This document shows positions 35,970-45,401 of a DNA stretch of 64,000 nt, piece by piece. This stretch comes from Cellvibrio mixtus subsp. mixtus J3-8 (GTDB lineage Bacteria; Pseudomonadota; Gammaproteobacteria; Pseudomonadales; Cellvibrionaceae): contig NZ_KN266211.1 in the NCBI RefSeq assembly GCF_000766945.1, positions 3,352 to 67,351 of the forward strand. The letters run 5' to 3'. The first letter of the stretch is position 1. The number at the start of each line of letters is the position of its first letter. Both the position numbers and the translations under genes were made by a program. The notes below the pieces were generated by a model that made no database searches, was not told where the DNA came from, and worked only from the letters and a program-made list of their open reading frames with translations.

Positions 35970-38900
35970 ATGCGTGTTCATTGGTATTCATGGTGTGTTC
36001 TGGTGTTGCTGGGCGTATTGCTCGGTGGCTGCGGTAAATCGCCTGACGGTAAAAAAGATTCTTCGGCGGAAAATGCCGGGCAGATAGCGCCGGATTGGGA
36101 AGCGCATATTGCCGATTACCCCAAGCGCTGGGTTGCAGCGGAAGCGCCAATGTATATTCGCTTTACGCATCCTGTTGTCAATGATGATCAGGTGAATACC
36201 GCTTTCAATTCCAATTTGGTTGCACTGGATAATAAAACGCCCGTTAATCTCACCTTTACTTCTACCACTGATTTGCGCATCCAGCCTGCCAGCCGTTTAC
36301 CCAGTGATACTGCAATTCGTGTGCGCCTGAGTCCAAAAGGATTGCAGGGTATTGAGCAATCGCTGGATGATTTTGAATTTGAAGTACACACCATCAAACA
36401 GGATTTTGATTTGAAGGTGAATAGCCTGAGTGTGATGACCGATAACGAAGAGCAAATGCAATTGAGCGGCAGCATTACTACTGCTGATACCGCTGAACTG
36501 GATGCGGTGAAAAAACTGCTTACCTTGAAAGTGAACAGCGCAGCGACTGATCTTGTGTGGACGCAAGAGCTGGATAAAAAAACGCATAATTTTTTATTGA
36601 CGGGAATTAACCGCACCGATACGACCGGCAATATCCATCTGGAATGGGACGGCGCTGCAATTGGTTCTGTCGATAAAGGCGCGCGCGATCTGGAAATCCC
36701 GGCAAAAAAAGTATTCCAGGTGACCGGCGTACAAGTTATCCGTGAACCCAATGCCGCGATTGAAATTCAATTTTCCGATGAGCTTGATCAAAACCAAAAC
36801 CTGAGCGGTTTAATCACCCTTGGTGGTAAAGCAGTAAAAGCTGTTGTCGATGGTAGTGTCATTCGCCACACGCTCGAACAAAGCGCAACAGGTGAATTGG
36901 AATTGGTAGTGAATGCGGCAATTGCTAGCGGCAAACGCAAAACACTCGCCAGTGAATACAAACATCAAGTGGTACTCGAATTAGTTAAACCATTAGTACG
37001 TTTTGTCGGCAAGACTTCTATCTTGCCACCGGCGAGCCAGATCTCCGTGCCCTTTGAAGCGGCAGGTGTCGATTCTGTACAAGTTATCGCGTTTAAAGTC
37101 TATGCCAATAACATTGGCCAATATTTGCAGGATTACCAATTAACTGCAGCTTACCCGGCAACAGATACCGGCCGTTATTTGTGGCGAAAAACTTATCGCT
37201 TGCCGGAAATTCCGCGCGCCGGTGTGCAGCGTTTTAATCTGGACCTCACCGAATTAATGGCGCAGCATCCGGATGGTTTAATCCGTTTGGAGTTGCGTAT
37301 TGATCGCAGCAATTCGGTTTACACCTGTGATCAGCCGCGCCCGACTGAACCTGTAAGCAAAATGCCGGAAGATTCTGATGGCGAAGGTTATTACGAGCGT
37401 GAGCAGGAACCAGCCTGGTATCAGCAATATTATCAATCGCAAGGTTATTACAATTACAGCGAGCGCAATAATCCCTGCGATGATACTTATTATTACTACG
37501 GCGATGATATTTCTACCGCGCGCAATTTTATCGTTTCCAATATCGGTTTAACGGCGAAGCGTGCCGATGGTAATGAACTGCATGTCATCAGCACCGAATT
37601 AAATTCGGCCAAGCCGCTCAGTGGTACTGAAATCACTGCATTTAATTATCAGCGCCAACCCATTGGCAATGGCAAAACCGATAATTACGGCATGCTGCAA
37701 TTAATCACTGATGGCGTTCCCTTTTATCTCGAAGCAAAACACGGCAAACAAGTTGGTTATTTGCGTGTGCGCAGTAATGAAGCCTTGCCAACCAATCAAT
37801 TTGATGTGAGTGGTGAGCATATTAAAGGCGGTTTGAAAGGCTTTTTGTATGGCGAGCGCGATGTATGGCGCCCGGGCGACGATATTTTCCTGACCTTTAT
37901 CCTGGAGGATAAATCCCAACAGCTTCCTGCGAACCATCCGGTAACACTGGATTTATTTGATCCCAGCGGCAAAAAAGTAGTCAGCCAAACCAGCACGCAA
38001 CCGGTCAATGATTTCTATACCTTCACGTTAAAAACAGAAGAGACTGCACCTACCGGAAATTATCGTGCGGTGGTGCATGTAGGCAATCGCTATTTTGATC
38101 AATTATTGAAAATTGAAATGGTAGTACCCAATCGTTTGAAAGTGGATTTAACCCCGGAAGAAACGCCCTTGCGTGTTGGCAATATGCCCACCAAAGTGTC
38201 GTTGTTTTCGCAATGGTTGCAAGGTGCAACTGCTAAAAATTTAAAAACCGATTCGGAATTGAAATTGTTTACGCGCAAATCCGTATTCGCCGGATTTGAA
38301 CAATTCAATTTTGATGATCCGGTGCGCACCTTCTCCGGCAGCACGCAAAAAGTATTCGATGGCAATGTGGATGCAACCGGCCACGCTGAATTTACGGTGG
38401 ATGTCAGCTTGTCATCGCCACCACCGGGTAAGCTCACAGCCTCATTTACTACGCGGGTATTTGAAGATAGCGGTAACTTCAGCACCATCTTGCGCCCTTA
38501 CGAATTGCTGCCGTTTGATCATTGGGTGGGAATTAATATTGCCAAAGGCAGTGGTTATATGGATTCAATCGGGCGCGATAAAGATCATCCCGTATTGTTC
38601 CAAACTCTCGGTGCCGATGGCAAAGCAGAAGCCAATCGCAATGTAGAAGTTAACGTCTATGAAATTGGTTGGCGTTGGTGGTGGGATGAAGAGCAGGAAA
38701 ACCTTGCTGAATATTTTAATAATTCCTCGCGTACACCTGTGCATACGGAAAAATTAGTGAGCGATGCAAACGGCCGCATCAATTGGAAATTGGAAAAAGA
38801 AAAATACGATTGGGGCCGTCATATTATTCGCGTGTGCGATACCGACGCAGGCGATGCAGGTCATTGCGCAGGCGAAGTAGTTTATTTGGGCTGGAGTTAC

Positions 38901-41618
38901 GATTCTTCTGCGCAAAGCGATTCCGCTACGCAATTAATGCTCTCCACAGATAAAGAAAAATATGCAGTAGGTGATATCGCCAAGGTGCGTTTGCCTAAAG
39001 CGCGCGAAGGCAGGATTTTATTAAGCCTGGAAAATGGCACCCGCGTATTGGAATCGCGCTGGCTGGATTTACAACCTGGCCAAACAGAGATTGAAATCCC
39101 AATCACGCAGGCTATGGCACCGAATATTTATGCCAACGTAATGTTGTTGTTGCCGCACCAGGACCGTGTTGCGGAGGCGCCGATGCGTTTATACGGCATA
39201 GTGCCGCTGTTGGTTGAAAATCCGCAAACCCGTTTGCAGCCAACGCTGGATGTTGCAGAAAAAGTTCGCCCTGAAACAGAATTTATTATTAAAGTCGGTG
39301 AGCAAAATAAACGCGCGATGACATACACACTGGCGATGGTTGATGAGGGTTTGCTCGGCTTGACGAATTTCCATGTACCCGATGCACACAGTTATTTCTA
39401 CAAGCGCGAAGCACTTGGTGTGCGCACCTGGGATTTATTCGATCAAGTGGTGGGTGCTTACGGCGCATCGCTTGAACGCGTGCTCGCCGTTGGTGGTTCC
39501 GATGCGGCACTGGAAGCCGAACGTAAACGCCGCGAACGTCGTTTCCCGCCAGTAGTGCAATTCCTCGGCGCATTTGAATTAAAAGCCGGTGAAGTGCGCG
39601 AACATAAAATTAAATTGCCGCCGTATATGGGTTCTGTACGCGTGATGGTGGTTGCAGGTGATACCGCCAGCAATGCGAAAAAAGAAGAGGCTGTTAGTGC
39701 TTATGGCAATGTAGAAAAAACGGTAACGGTTACCCAGCCGGTGACTTTGTTTGCCACCTTGCCACGTGTGCTGGGTCCGGGTGAATCCGTGAATCTGCCG
39801 GTCAATGTTTTTGTTAGTGAAGCCAATATTAAAAACGTAGATATTTCTTTAGAAGCGAATGAAATTTTTACGGTGGAAAAAGGCAGCACACAATTGCAGT
39901 TTAGTGAACCGGGCGATGCAATTGCGAGTTTAAAACTCAAGGTCAATGATCGTATCGGTAAAAGTCGCGTGAAAGTCACTGCGCGTTCAGGTGATGAAGT
40001 TGCAATGCAGGAAATCTTTATCGATTCACGTGCAGCCAACCCACCGACAACGGTATGGGAATCCAAATTATTGCAACCTGGCGAAACCTGGCAATCACCG
40101 TTAACAACGAATGGCATGGTTGGTACTAATGTAGCTTCATTAGAAGTAAGTACCTTACCATCATTAAATCTGGATCAGCGTCTGGAATATTTAATTGGTT
40201 ATCCGCACGGCTGTATTGAGCAAACTACCTCCGCCGTCTTCCCGCAATTGCGATTAGCAAAATTGGTCAATCTGACCGATGTGCAAAAAGCTGAAATTGA
40301 TAACAACATCGCCGCCGGAATAAAACGCCTCACCAGTTTCCAACATGCGAGTGGTGGTTTCTCCTATTGGCCGGGCGATGGTTACGTCAATGAATGGGCT
40401 TCCAGTTATGCCGGTCATTTTTTATTGGAAGCAAAACGTGCCGGTTATTCAGTTCCCAAAAATTTATTGGATAACTGGGTGAAATATCAAAGTAGTGCGG
40501 CGCGCAATCCACAAATTGCAGGTAATTATTACGATGAAGTAGTGTTGGCCTATCGCTTATATACATTAGCCCTGGCTGATAAAGCGGAATTGCCGGCGAT
40601 GAACCGTTTGCGCGAAACCTTTAAAACCCAAAGTAATTCCGCACAGGCAGATTACCGTATGCCAGCACGCTGGTTATTAGCGATGAGTTATCAACATGTC
40701 GGATTAAAAGATGCCGCGCAAGATGTACTTGGTCCATTGTCTAATACCGTGCCGACCTATAAAGACGCAGGCTATACCTACGGTTCGGATATGCGTGATC
40801 GCGGTTTGTTACTTGCGACGCTGGTAACTATCAATGCCAATAAAGATCTCACCTGGCAAGTTGCCGAACAGGTTGCAAAAGATCTATCCAGTGGGGACTG
40901 GTATTCAACACAAAGTATTGCCTGGGCATTATTGGCCATGAGTGAATTTGCGGCGGCCAATACCAGTTCCAGTGATATTAAATTTGCCGTACAGCAACAA
41001 GGTGAAAAAGATTGGGTTACCCATGGCAGCAACAAAACCATTTTCAAAATGGCCATCAATAATCCGCAAGTCAGTGTACGCAATGATCACGATGTACCCA
41101 TTCGCGTATTAGTCAGCAATCGCGGAATCCCGGCGAATTTGCAAGAAGAGCCTGGCGGCAATGGTTTGAATCTATCAGTAAATTTCCTGACACTGGATAA
41201 CAAACCACTCAGTGTCGAGCAATTACCGCAAGGCCAGGATTTTGTTGCTGAAGTTACTGTTCAAGGTGAGTTTGATAAATTACTGACGAGCAATATCGAA
41301 AATATTGCACTCACGGCAGTGGTGCCCAGCGGCTGGCAAATTCGGAATGAACGCCTTGAAGGAGCGCAAATGCCAAAAGGCATAGACTATATAGACTTCC
41401 GCGATGACCGCGTGCTGGCCTATTACAGTTTATGGCGTGACTATTATTGGAATTACCGTTACCAGGATCGAAACCAAACCAGCATCACCTTGCGCATAAT
41501 CCTGAACGCGAGTTATGCCGGTAAATTCTATTTACCCGGTTGGCATACCAGCGCCATGTACAATGAAAAAATTTATGCGAAGAGCAAAGGGTATTGGGTA
41601 GAGGTTGTGGCGAAGTAG
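35970..41618 (+). CDS. Bacterial alpha-2-macroglobulin lipoprotein (YfhM-like)
   Basis: A 1882-residue periplasmic protease trap. The lipobox is LLGVLLGGCGKSP (Cys21) with Gly at +2. MG-type beta domains fill the first ~1150 residues, interrupted by a Tyr-rich low-complexity insert (~477-513, YQQYYQSQGYYNYSERNN) containing Cys. The bait-region neighbourhood includes VPDAHSYFYKREALGVRTWD. The thioester motif CIEQ is intact at 1415-1418 (YPHGCIEQTTS), inside the helical thioester domain (~1400-1690; HASGGFSYWPGDGYVNEWAS). In Escherichia coli this type of gene precedes pbpC, encoding PBP1c; here no pbpC follows and the gene converges on fbp. The start has AGGGAAAC 6 bases upstream. Confidence 0.95.
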   Translation: MRVHWYSWCVLVLLGVLLGGCGKSPDGKKDSSAENAGQIAPDWEAHIADYPKRWVAAEAPMYIRFTHPVVNDDQVNTAFNSNLVALDNKTPVNLTFTSTTDLRIQPASRLPSDTAIRVRLSPKGLQGIEQSLDDFEFEVHTIKQDFDLKVNSLSVMTDNEEQMQLSGSITTADTAELDAVKKLLTLKVNSAATDLVWTQELDKKTHNFLLTGINRTDTTGNIHLEWDGAAIGSVDKGARDLEIPAKKVFQVTGVQVIREPNAAIEIQFSDELDQNQNLSGLITLGGKAVKAVVDGSVIRHTLEQSATGELELVVNAAIASGKRKTLASEYKHQVVLELVKPLVRFVGKTSILPPASQISVPFEAAGVDSVQVIAFKVYANNIGQYLQDYQLTAAYPATDTGRYLWRKTYRLPEIPRAGVQRFNLDLTELMAQHPDGLIRLELRIDRSNSVYTCDQPRPTEPVSKMPEDSDGEGYYEREQEPAWYQQYYQSQGYYNYSERNNPCDDTYYYYGDDISTARNFIVSNIGLTAKRADGNELHVISTELNSAKPLSGTEITAFNYQRQPIGNGKTDNYGMLQLITDGVPFYLEAKHGKQVGYLRVRSNEALPTNQFDVSGEHIKGGLKGFLYGERDVWRPGDDIFLTFILEDKSQQLPANHPVTLDLFDPSGKKVVSQTSTQPVNDFYTFTLKTEETAPTGNYRAVVHVGNRYFDQLLKIEMVVPNRLKVDLTPEETPLRVGNMPTKVSLFSQWLQGATAKNLKTDSELKLFTRKSVFAGFEQFNFDDPVRTFSGSTQKVFDGNVDATGHAEFTVDVSLSSPPPGKLTASFTTRVFEDSGNFSTILRPYELLPFDHWVGINIAKGSGYMDSIGRDKDHPVLFQTLGADGKAEANRNVEVNVYEIGWRWWWDEEQENLAEYFNNSSRTPVHTEKLVSDANGRINWKLEKEKYDWGRHIIRVCDTDAGDAGHCAGEVVYLGWSYDSSAQSDSATQLMLSTDKEKYAVGDIAKVRLPKAREGRILLSLENGTRVLESRWLDLQPGQTEIEIPITQAMAPNIYANVMLLLPHQDRVAEAPMRLYGIVPLLVENPQTRLQPTLDVAEKVRPETEFIIKVGEQNKRAMTYTLAMVDEGLLGLTNFHVPDAHSYFYKREALGVRTWDLFDQVVGAYGASLERVLAVGGSDAALEAERKRRERRFPPVVQFLGAFELKAGEVREHKIKLPPYMGSVRVMVVAGDTASNAKKEEAVSAYGNVEKTVTVTQPVTLFATLPRVLGPGESVNLPVNVFVSEANIKNVDISLEANEIFTVEKGSTQLQFSEPGDAIASLKLKVNDRIGKSRVKVTARSGDEVAMQEIFIDSRAANPPTTVWESKLLQPGETWQSPLTTNGMVGTNVASLEVSTLPSLNLDQRLEYLIGYPHGCIEQTTSAVFPQLRLAKLVNLTDVQKAEIDNNIAAGIKRLTSFQHASGGFSYWPGDGYVNEWASSYAGHFLLEAKRAGYSVPKNLLDNWVKYQSSAARNPQIAGNYYDEVVLAYRLYTLALADKAELPAMNRLRETFKTQSNSAQADYRMPARWLLAMSYQHVGLKDAAQDVLGPLSNTVPTYKDAGYTYGSDMRDRGLLLATLVTINANKDLTWQVAEQVAKDLSSGDWYSTQSIAWALLAMSEFAAANTSSSDIKFAVQQQGEKDWVTHGSNKTIFKMAINNPQVSVRNDHDVPIRVLVSNRGIPANLQEEPGGNGLNLSVNFLTLDNKPLSVEQLPQGQDFVAEVTVQGEFDKLLTSNIENIALTAVVPSGWQIRNERLEGAQMPKGIDYIDFRDDRVLAYYSLWRDYYWNYRYQDRNQTSITLRIILNASYAGKFYLPGWHTSAMYNEKIYAKSKGYWVEVVAK

Positions 41619-41824
41619 CCACAACCTATTTTAAAAATACAATGACATTACAAACATAAAAGAGGCTTTGTTAATGCTTGAGGAGTTTTCAAAGCCTGTA
41701 AAGGCTCAGCTACATTAAAGAGCAAATAATCTATTGCTCGGTTCGTTTATTATTGCGTGGTGCAAAGGTACTAGCCTATTGGTTAAATCGGGAGACCTGA
41801 GAGATGAATAGCCAGGGTTAAGTC
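41619..41824. other. Intergenic region after the macroglobulin gene
   Basis: A stem AGGCTTTG / CAAAGCCT (41663-41697) with a 19-base loop may be a terminator or structured 3' end, but it lacks a T-tract. The remainder is A/T-rich with no supported reading frame. The dispersed repeat follows at 41825. Confidence 0.4.
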
Positions 41825-41898
41825 ATGCTGCGGTTCGTTTCTCACCAGCAACCTACGAAGCTTCCTGTAGGTTGCTGGTGAGGAATGAACCGCAACAT
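41825..41898. repeat. Second copy of the dispersed inverted repeat, compact hairpin form
   Basis: Two 32-base arms (41825-41856 and 41867-41898) are near-perfect inverted copies around a 10-base centre. The right arm, GTAGGTTGCTGGTGAGGAAT and on, matches the left arm of the element at 28285 at most positions. It sits between convergent macroglobulin and fbp genes, 18 bases from the fbp stop, and could also end transcription from both sides. Confidence 0.8.
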
Positions 41899-41915
41899 CT
41901 TCCCAAAAAATTCCT

Positions 41916-42893
41916 TCACTGTTTTGCACCAATATATTTTAGGCAGGTCTCCACTTCATTCTCTGATCCCAAAATCACCGCCACTCGCTCATGCAATGCC
42001 TGGGGTTGTATATCCAGAATCCGCTGGTGCTCATTCCATGCTTTTCCTCCCGCATTTTCAATCAACAACGCCATAGGGTTTGCTTCATAAAGCAAACGCA
42101 ATTTGGCTGGTTGTTTGGGATTGCGATTATCCGACGGATACAAAAATATCCCTCCGCGTGAAATAACCCGGTGTACATCGCCTACCATCGCTGCGTTCCA
42201 GCGCATATTAAAATTTTTCCCGCGTTGTCCGCTTTCACCGAGCACCAAATCATTAATGTAGCCACGCATGTTTTCACTCCAGAAACGCTGGTTGCTCATA
42301 TTGATAGCGAATTCTTTGGTGTCGACAGGGATCTGGATATTTTTTGCGGTGAGCAAAAACGTTCCCTGGGTTGCATCCAGGGTAAATGCATGGGTGCCTT
42401 TGCCGGTGGTGATCACTAACAATGTGGATGGCCCATAAAGCACATAGCCGGCGCACGCTTGTTGTGTGCCTTGCTGGTGAAATTGCGCTTCATCATTTGC
42501 AGCAATATTTTGTTGCGCGCGATAAATACTGAAAATGGTTCCAATCTGACCGTTGATGTCGATATTGGATGAACCATCAAGCGGATCAAACGCGATAATA
42601 AATTCACCCGTTGTGTTGCCGGCAACAACAGTATCTTCTTCTTCCGAAGCAATGGCGCGAACGTGAGGGCACGCGAGCAATAAATCTTTTAACAATTGAT
42701 TGCTGATAACATCCAGATGCTTTTGGGTTTCGCCCTGGATGTTTTCATCTTGCGTTGAACCCAGTACGCCTGCCAATGCGCCCTGGCGCACGCGAAATGC
42801 AATTTCTTTACTGGCGTTGATAACGCTTTCGAGAAGTTGTACCAGCGGTGCCTCTACGGTTTCATCACGCAAGTGTTGAAATAAATTGATCAT
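41916..42893 (-). CDS. fbp: Fructose-1,6-bisphosphatase class 1
   Basis: A 325-residue gluconeogenic enzyme hydrolysing fructose-1,6-bisphosphate to fructose-6-phosphate. ATG 42893 ([11 protein letters not shown]) has AGGAAAA 5-6 bases upstream, and the frame's extra 13 upstream codons are unsupported. Metal and substrate motifs: [67 protein letters not shown]. It is the last gene of a tpiA-fba-fbp run on the minus strand, three consecutive steps of gluconeogenesis. It lies 61 bases after fba. Confidence 0.96.
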   Translation of the reverse strand: MINLFQHLRDETVEAPLVQLLESVINASKEIAFRVRQGALAGVLGSTQDENIQGETQKHLDVISNQLLKDLLLACPHVRAIASEEEDTVVAGNTTGEFIIAFDPLDGSSNIDINGQIGTIFSIYRAQQNIAANDEAQFHQQGTQQACAGYVLYGPSTLLVITTGKGTHAFTLDATQGTFLLTAKNIQIPVDTKEFAINMSNQRFWSENMRGYINDLVLGESGQRGKNFNMRWNAAMVGDVHRVISRGGIFLYPSDNRNPKQPAKLRLLYEANPMALLIENAGGKAWNEHQRILDIQPQALHERVAVILGSENEVETCLKYIGAKQ

Positions 42894-42954
42894 GAATTTT
42901 CCTGCTGTGCAAAATACAAAGCCACTTTGCAATGGCTTTGTATTAAATCAATAA

Positions 42955-44034
42955 TTAAACGTAACGGTTAAGGCAATTTAAATCCGCAAAGGATTGTTCC
43001 AGGCGTTTCGCCATATGCTCTTCACTTTGACGCAGCCATACGCGCGGGTCATAGAATTTTTTGTTGGGTTTATCGTCGCCATCGGGGTTGCCGATTTGGC
43101 CTTGTAAATAACTGCTGTTGCTTTTGTAAAAATCCATAGTGCCTTCCCAGAAGGCCCATTGCGTATCGGTATCGATATTCATCTTTACGACACCGTAGTT
43201 GAGCGACTCTGCAATTTCTTTGGGATCTGAACCTGATCCACCGTGGAATACAAAATTCAGCGGGTTATGATCCGAACGGAATTTTTCGCGCACAAATTCC
43301 TGCGAGTTTTTCAGGATAACCGGTGTGAGTTTTACGTTGCCAGGCTTGTACACACCGTGCACATTGCCGAATGAAGCGGCAATGGTAAATTTATCGTCAA
43401 TTGCGCGTAATTTTTCGTAGGCAAAGGCAACATCTTCCGGTTGGGTGTAAAGCGCAGAATTATCCAACCCGGTGTTGTCTACGCCATCTTCTTCACCGCC
43501 GGTGCAGCCCAATTCAATTTCCAATGTGATGCCAAGTTTTTTCATGCGCGCGAGATAATGTGCAGAAATTTCCACATTTTCTTCCAGGCTTTCTTCGGAT
43601 AAATCGATCATGTGCGAGCTGAACAGCGGCTTGCCGGTTTGCGCAAAATATTTTTCGCTGGCTTCAAGGAGTCCATCGATCCAGGGCAATAATTTTTTTG
43701 CGGCGTGGTCGGTGTGAAGGATGACTGGCACACCATACGCTTCCGCAACCGTATGCACATAGTGGGCGGCGGCGATGGAGCCGAGTACCGAACTTTTTAA
43801 GCCGTCGAGTTTTAAACTTTTTCCACAAAAAAATGCCGAGCCGCCTTGTGATAATTGCACAATCACTGGCGAGTTAACGTTGCGCGCGGCTTCGAGTGTA
43901 GCGTTAATCGTATTGGTGTTGGCCGCATTTACGGCCGGATAGGCAAAGCCGCCGGCTTTGGCGGCATTTAATAAAGTTTGTACGTCATCGCCGGTGGCGA
44001 CCCCTGGGGCTACTAACTGGGCAAGAGAGTTCAT
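42955..44034 (-). CDS. fba: Fructose-bisphosphate aldolase class II (FbaA type)
   Basis: A 359-residue zinc aldolase interconverting fructose-1,6-bisphosphate with two triose phosphates. Of the tandem ATGs at 44037 and 44034, the latter has AGGA at a 7-base spacing. Metal and catalytic motifs: YGVPVILHTDHAAKKLLPWI (zinc His), SSHMIDLSEESLEENVEIS, ELGCTGGEEDGVDN, SFGNVHGVYKPGNV, FVFHGGSGSDPKEI and the Na/phosphate loop KMNIDTDTQWAFWEG. Length matches class IIa Escherichia coli FbaA. It lies between tpiA and fbp in the same direction. Confidence 0.96.
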   Translation of the reverse strand: MNSLAQLVAPGVATGDDVQTLLNAAKAGGFAYPAVNAANTNTINATLEAARNVNSPVIVQLSQGGSAFFCGKSLKLDGLKSSVLGSIAAAHYVHTVAEAYGVPVILHTDHAAKKLLPWIDGLLEASEKYFAQTGKPLFSSHMIDLSEESLEENVEISAHYLARMKKLGITLEIELGCTGGEEDGVDNTGLDNSALYTQPEDVAFAYEKLRAIDDKFTIAASFGNVHGVYKPGNVKLTPVILKNSQEFVREKFRSDHNPLNFVFHGGSGSDPKEIAESLNYGVVKMNIDTDTQWAFWEGTMDFYKSNSSYLQGQIGNPDGDDKPNKKFYDPRVWLRQSEEHMAKRLEQSFADLNCLNRYV

Positions 44035-44130
44035 CATCAAATCCTGAGCTGTGGTTGATTTTTGTGATGACCGAGTTTGCCGCCGATTACTCTGTTGTTG
44101 TTTTACTTCTTGTTGAATTTTTAATGAATT

Positions 44131-44895
44131 TTATTCGTCAGCGAGGTCTGAAGCCTGCTCGCAAATCGCGAGGAAATGGCCCGGGTCCAAACTGGCACCG
44201 CCCACTAATAATCCGTCGATATCCGCTTGCTGCAACAAGTCGTGGGCGTTGGTTTTAGTCACGCTGCCGCCGTATAAAATCCTGACGTTGTTGGCTGTTT
44301 CTGCATCATAAATTTCCGTCACTTCGCGACGAATAAATTGATGTACTTGTTGCGCGATTGCGGGTGTTGCTGCAAGGCCGGTGCCAATGGCCCATACGGG
44401 TTCATAGGCGATGCATAATTCTTTGCCGGTTAAATCCATTTGCGGCAGGCCTTCGCGCAATTGTTTGCGCAAGACTTGCTCGGTGATATTGGCTTCGCGT
44501 TCCTGTTGGTTTTCACCGACGCAGAGCACAGGCAATAAATCGTGGCTCAATGCGGTGCGCACTTTGATTTGGCAACCTTCGTTGTTTTCCGCAAACATCG
44601 CGCGGCGTTCGGAGTGGCCGATCAAACACAATGAGCAGCCTGCTTCTTTCAACATTTGCGCCGAGGTTTCGCCGGTGTAAGCGCCCGATTCATAGCGGCT
44701 CACATTTTGGCTACCAATTTGCAATTCGGAAAATTGCAAAAAAGTCATCATATCGCGCATGTATAAATACGGTGGGCAAATCGCAATTTGTGCGGCGAAG
44801 TGTTTGCCAATAAAAGAGGCGACCGAGGTACAAATCAGGTCCAGGCCGCCGTTTAATTTCCAGTTGGCAATCACTATTGGTTTACGTGTTTTCAT
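44131..44895 (-). CDS. tpiA: Triosephosphate isomerase
   Basis: A 254-residue TIM-barrel enzyme. The catalytic Lys is in IANWKLNG (Leu replaces the usual Met), the electrophilic His in LIGHSERRAMFAE, and the catalytic Glu in AYEPVWAIGTG; the phosphate loop is ILYGGSVTKTNA with VGGASL. It is the first large gene of tpiA-fba-fbp. In many relatives tpiA sits elsewhere (near secG or glmM), so this metabolic grouping is notable. Upstream lie a small possible ORF and a LacI-type palindrome. Confidence 0.97.
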   Translation of the reverse strand: MKTRKPIVIANWKLNGGLDLICTSVASFIGKHFAAQIAICPPYLYMRDMMTFLQFSELQIGSQNVSRYESGAYTGETSAQMLKEAGCSLCLIGHSERRAMFAENNEGCQIKVRTALSHDLLPVLCVGENQQEREANITEQVLRKQLREGLPQMDLTGKELCIAYEPVWAIGTGLAATPAIAQQVHQFIRREVTEIYDAETANNVRILYGGSVTKTNAHDLLQQADIDGLLVGGASLDPGHFLAICEQASDLADE

Positions 44896-44943
44896 GGTGT
44901 TCCCGGTTGATCTTGTTGTCGTTATGAATGGGCTATTGCGGTG

Positions 44944-45144
44944 TTAAGTATGCGGATTGTTAGGTGGCGCGGCTACGGGTGTTTCATACACACAGGCCTC
45001 GGTGCTGAATCCGTAATAAGTGTAGGTGAATGGAAAGCACTGGTAGCTGGCCAGTACATTAGTGGGCTGCGCTGCTTGTGGCTGCGCTTTGCCAGAGTCC
45101 GCGTTCTGCTGTGGGTTAGCGGCAGTTACATGAGTCCTGTTCAC
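44944..45144 (-). CDS. Possible small ORF upstream of tpiA
   Basis: A 66-residue frame beginning with GTG 45144, preceded by GAGGTAA at 8-base spacing. The product is Ala/Gln/Pro-rich, then aromatic with two Cys (YQCFPFTYTYYGFSTEACVY). It has no signal peptide or recognised domain. It could be a leader peptide or non-coding leader of tpiA. Evidence rests on the ribosome site only. Confidence 0.3.
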   Translation of the reverse strand: MNRTHVTAANPQQNADSGKAQPQAAQPTNVLASYQCFPFTYTYYGFSTEACVYETPVAAPPNNPHT

Positions 45145-45348
45145 TGGGATTACCTCTGTGATGGGTGACTGTGTGTATTGCCGATAAGGTGAGCTTCTGC
45201 CGAGCCGTTGGTAAAAATGCTACACAGGCAAATGAAATCGAGCAAGCGAGAAGTGAAATTATTTTGTTTAAAAATGGATTTTATTGAGTTTTTAATCCTA
45301 TTTTTTGCGCATTTTTGTGTGAAAACGTTTCGTTACATGACGTTAAAA

Positions 45349-45368
45349 AAATGTAACCGTTTACATTT
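45349..45368. promoter_or_regulatory. LacI-family-like operator palindrome upstream of the tpiA operon
   Basis: AAATGTAACCGTTTACATTT is a 20-base palindrome with a central CG and one mismatched pair, the shape of LacI-family operators. About 30 bases away lies a second palindromic core, AAAACGTTT (45322-45330). Both lie between the diguanylate cyclase stop and the small ORF/tpiA start, so they would control the tpiA direction. Confidence 0.5.
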
Positions 45369-45401
45369 TTGAGTAATATTAGATATTTGTAAGGGAGGGA
45401 A

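Noticed and set aside
44941-45168. Plus-strand ORF upstream of tpiA
   Set aside because: It overlaps the better supported minus-strand small ORF/leader, has no ribosome site and does not resemble a protein.
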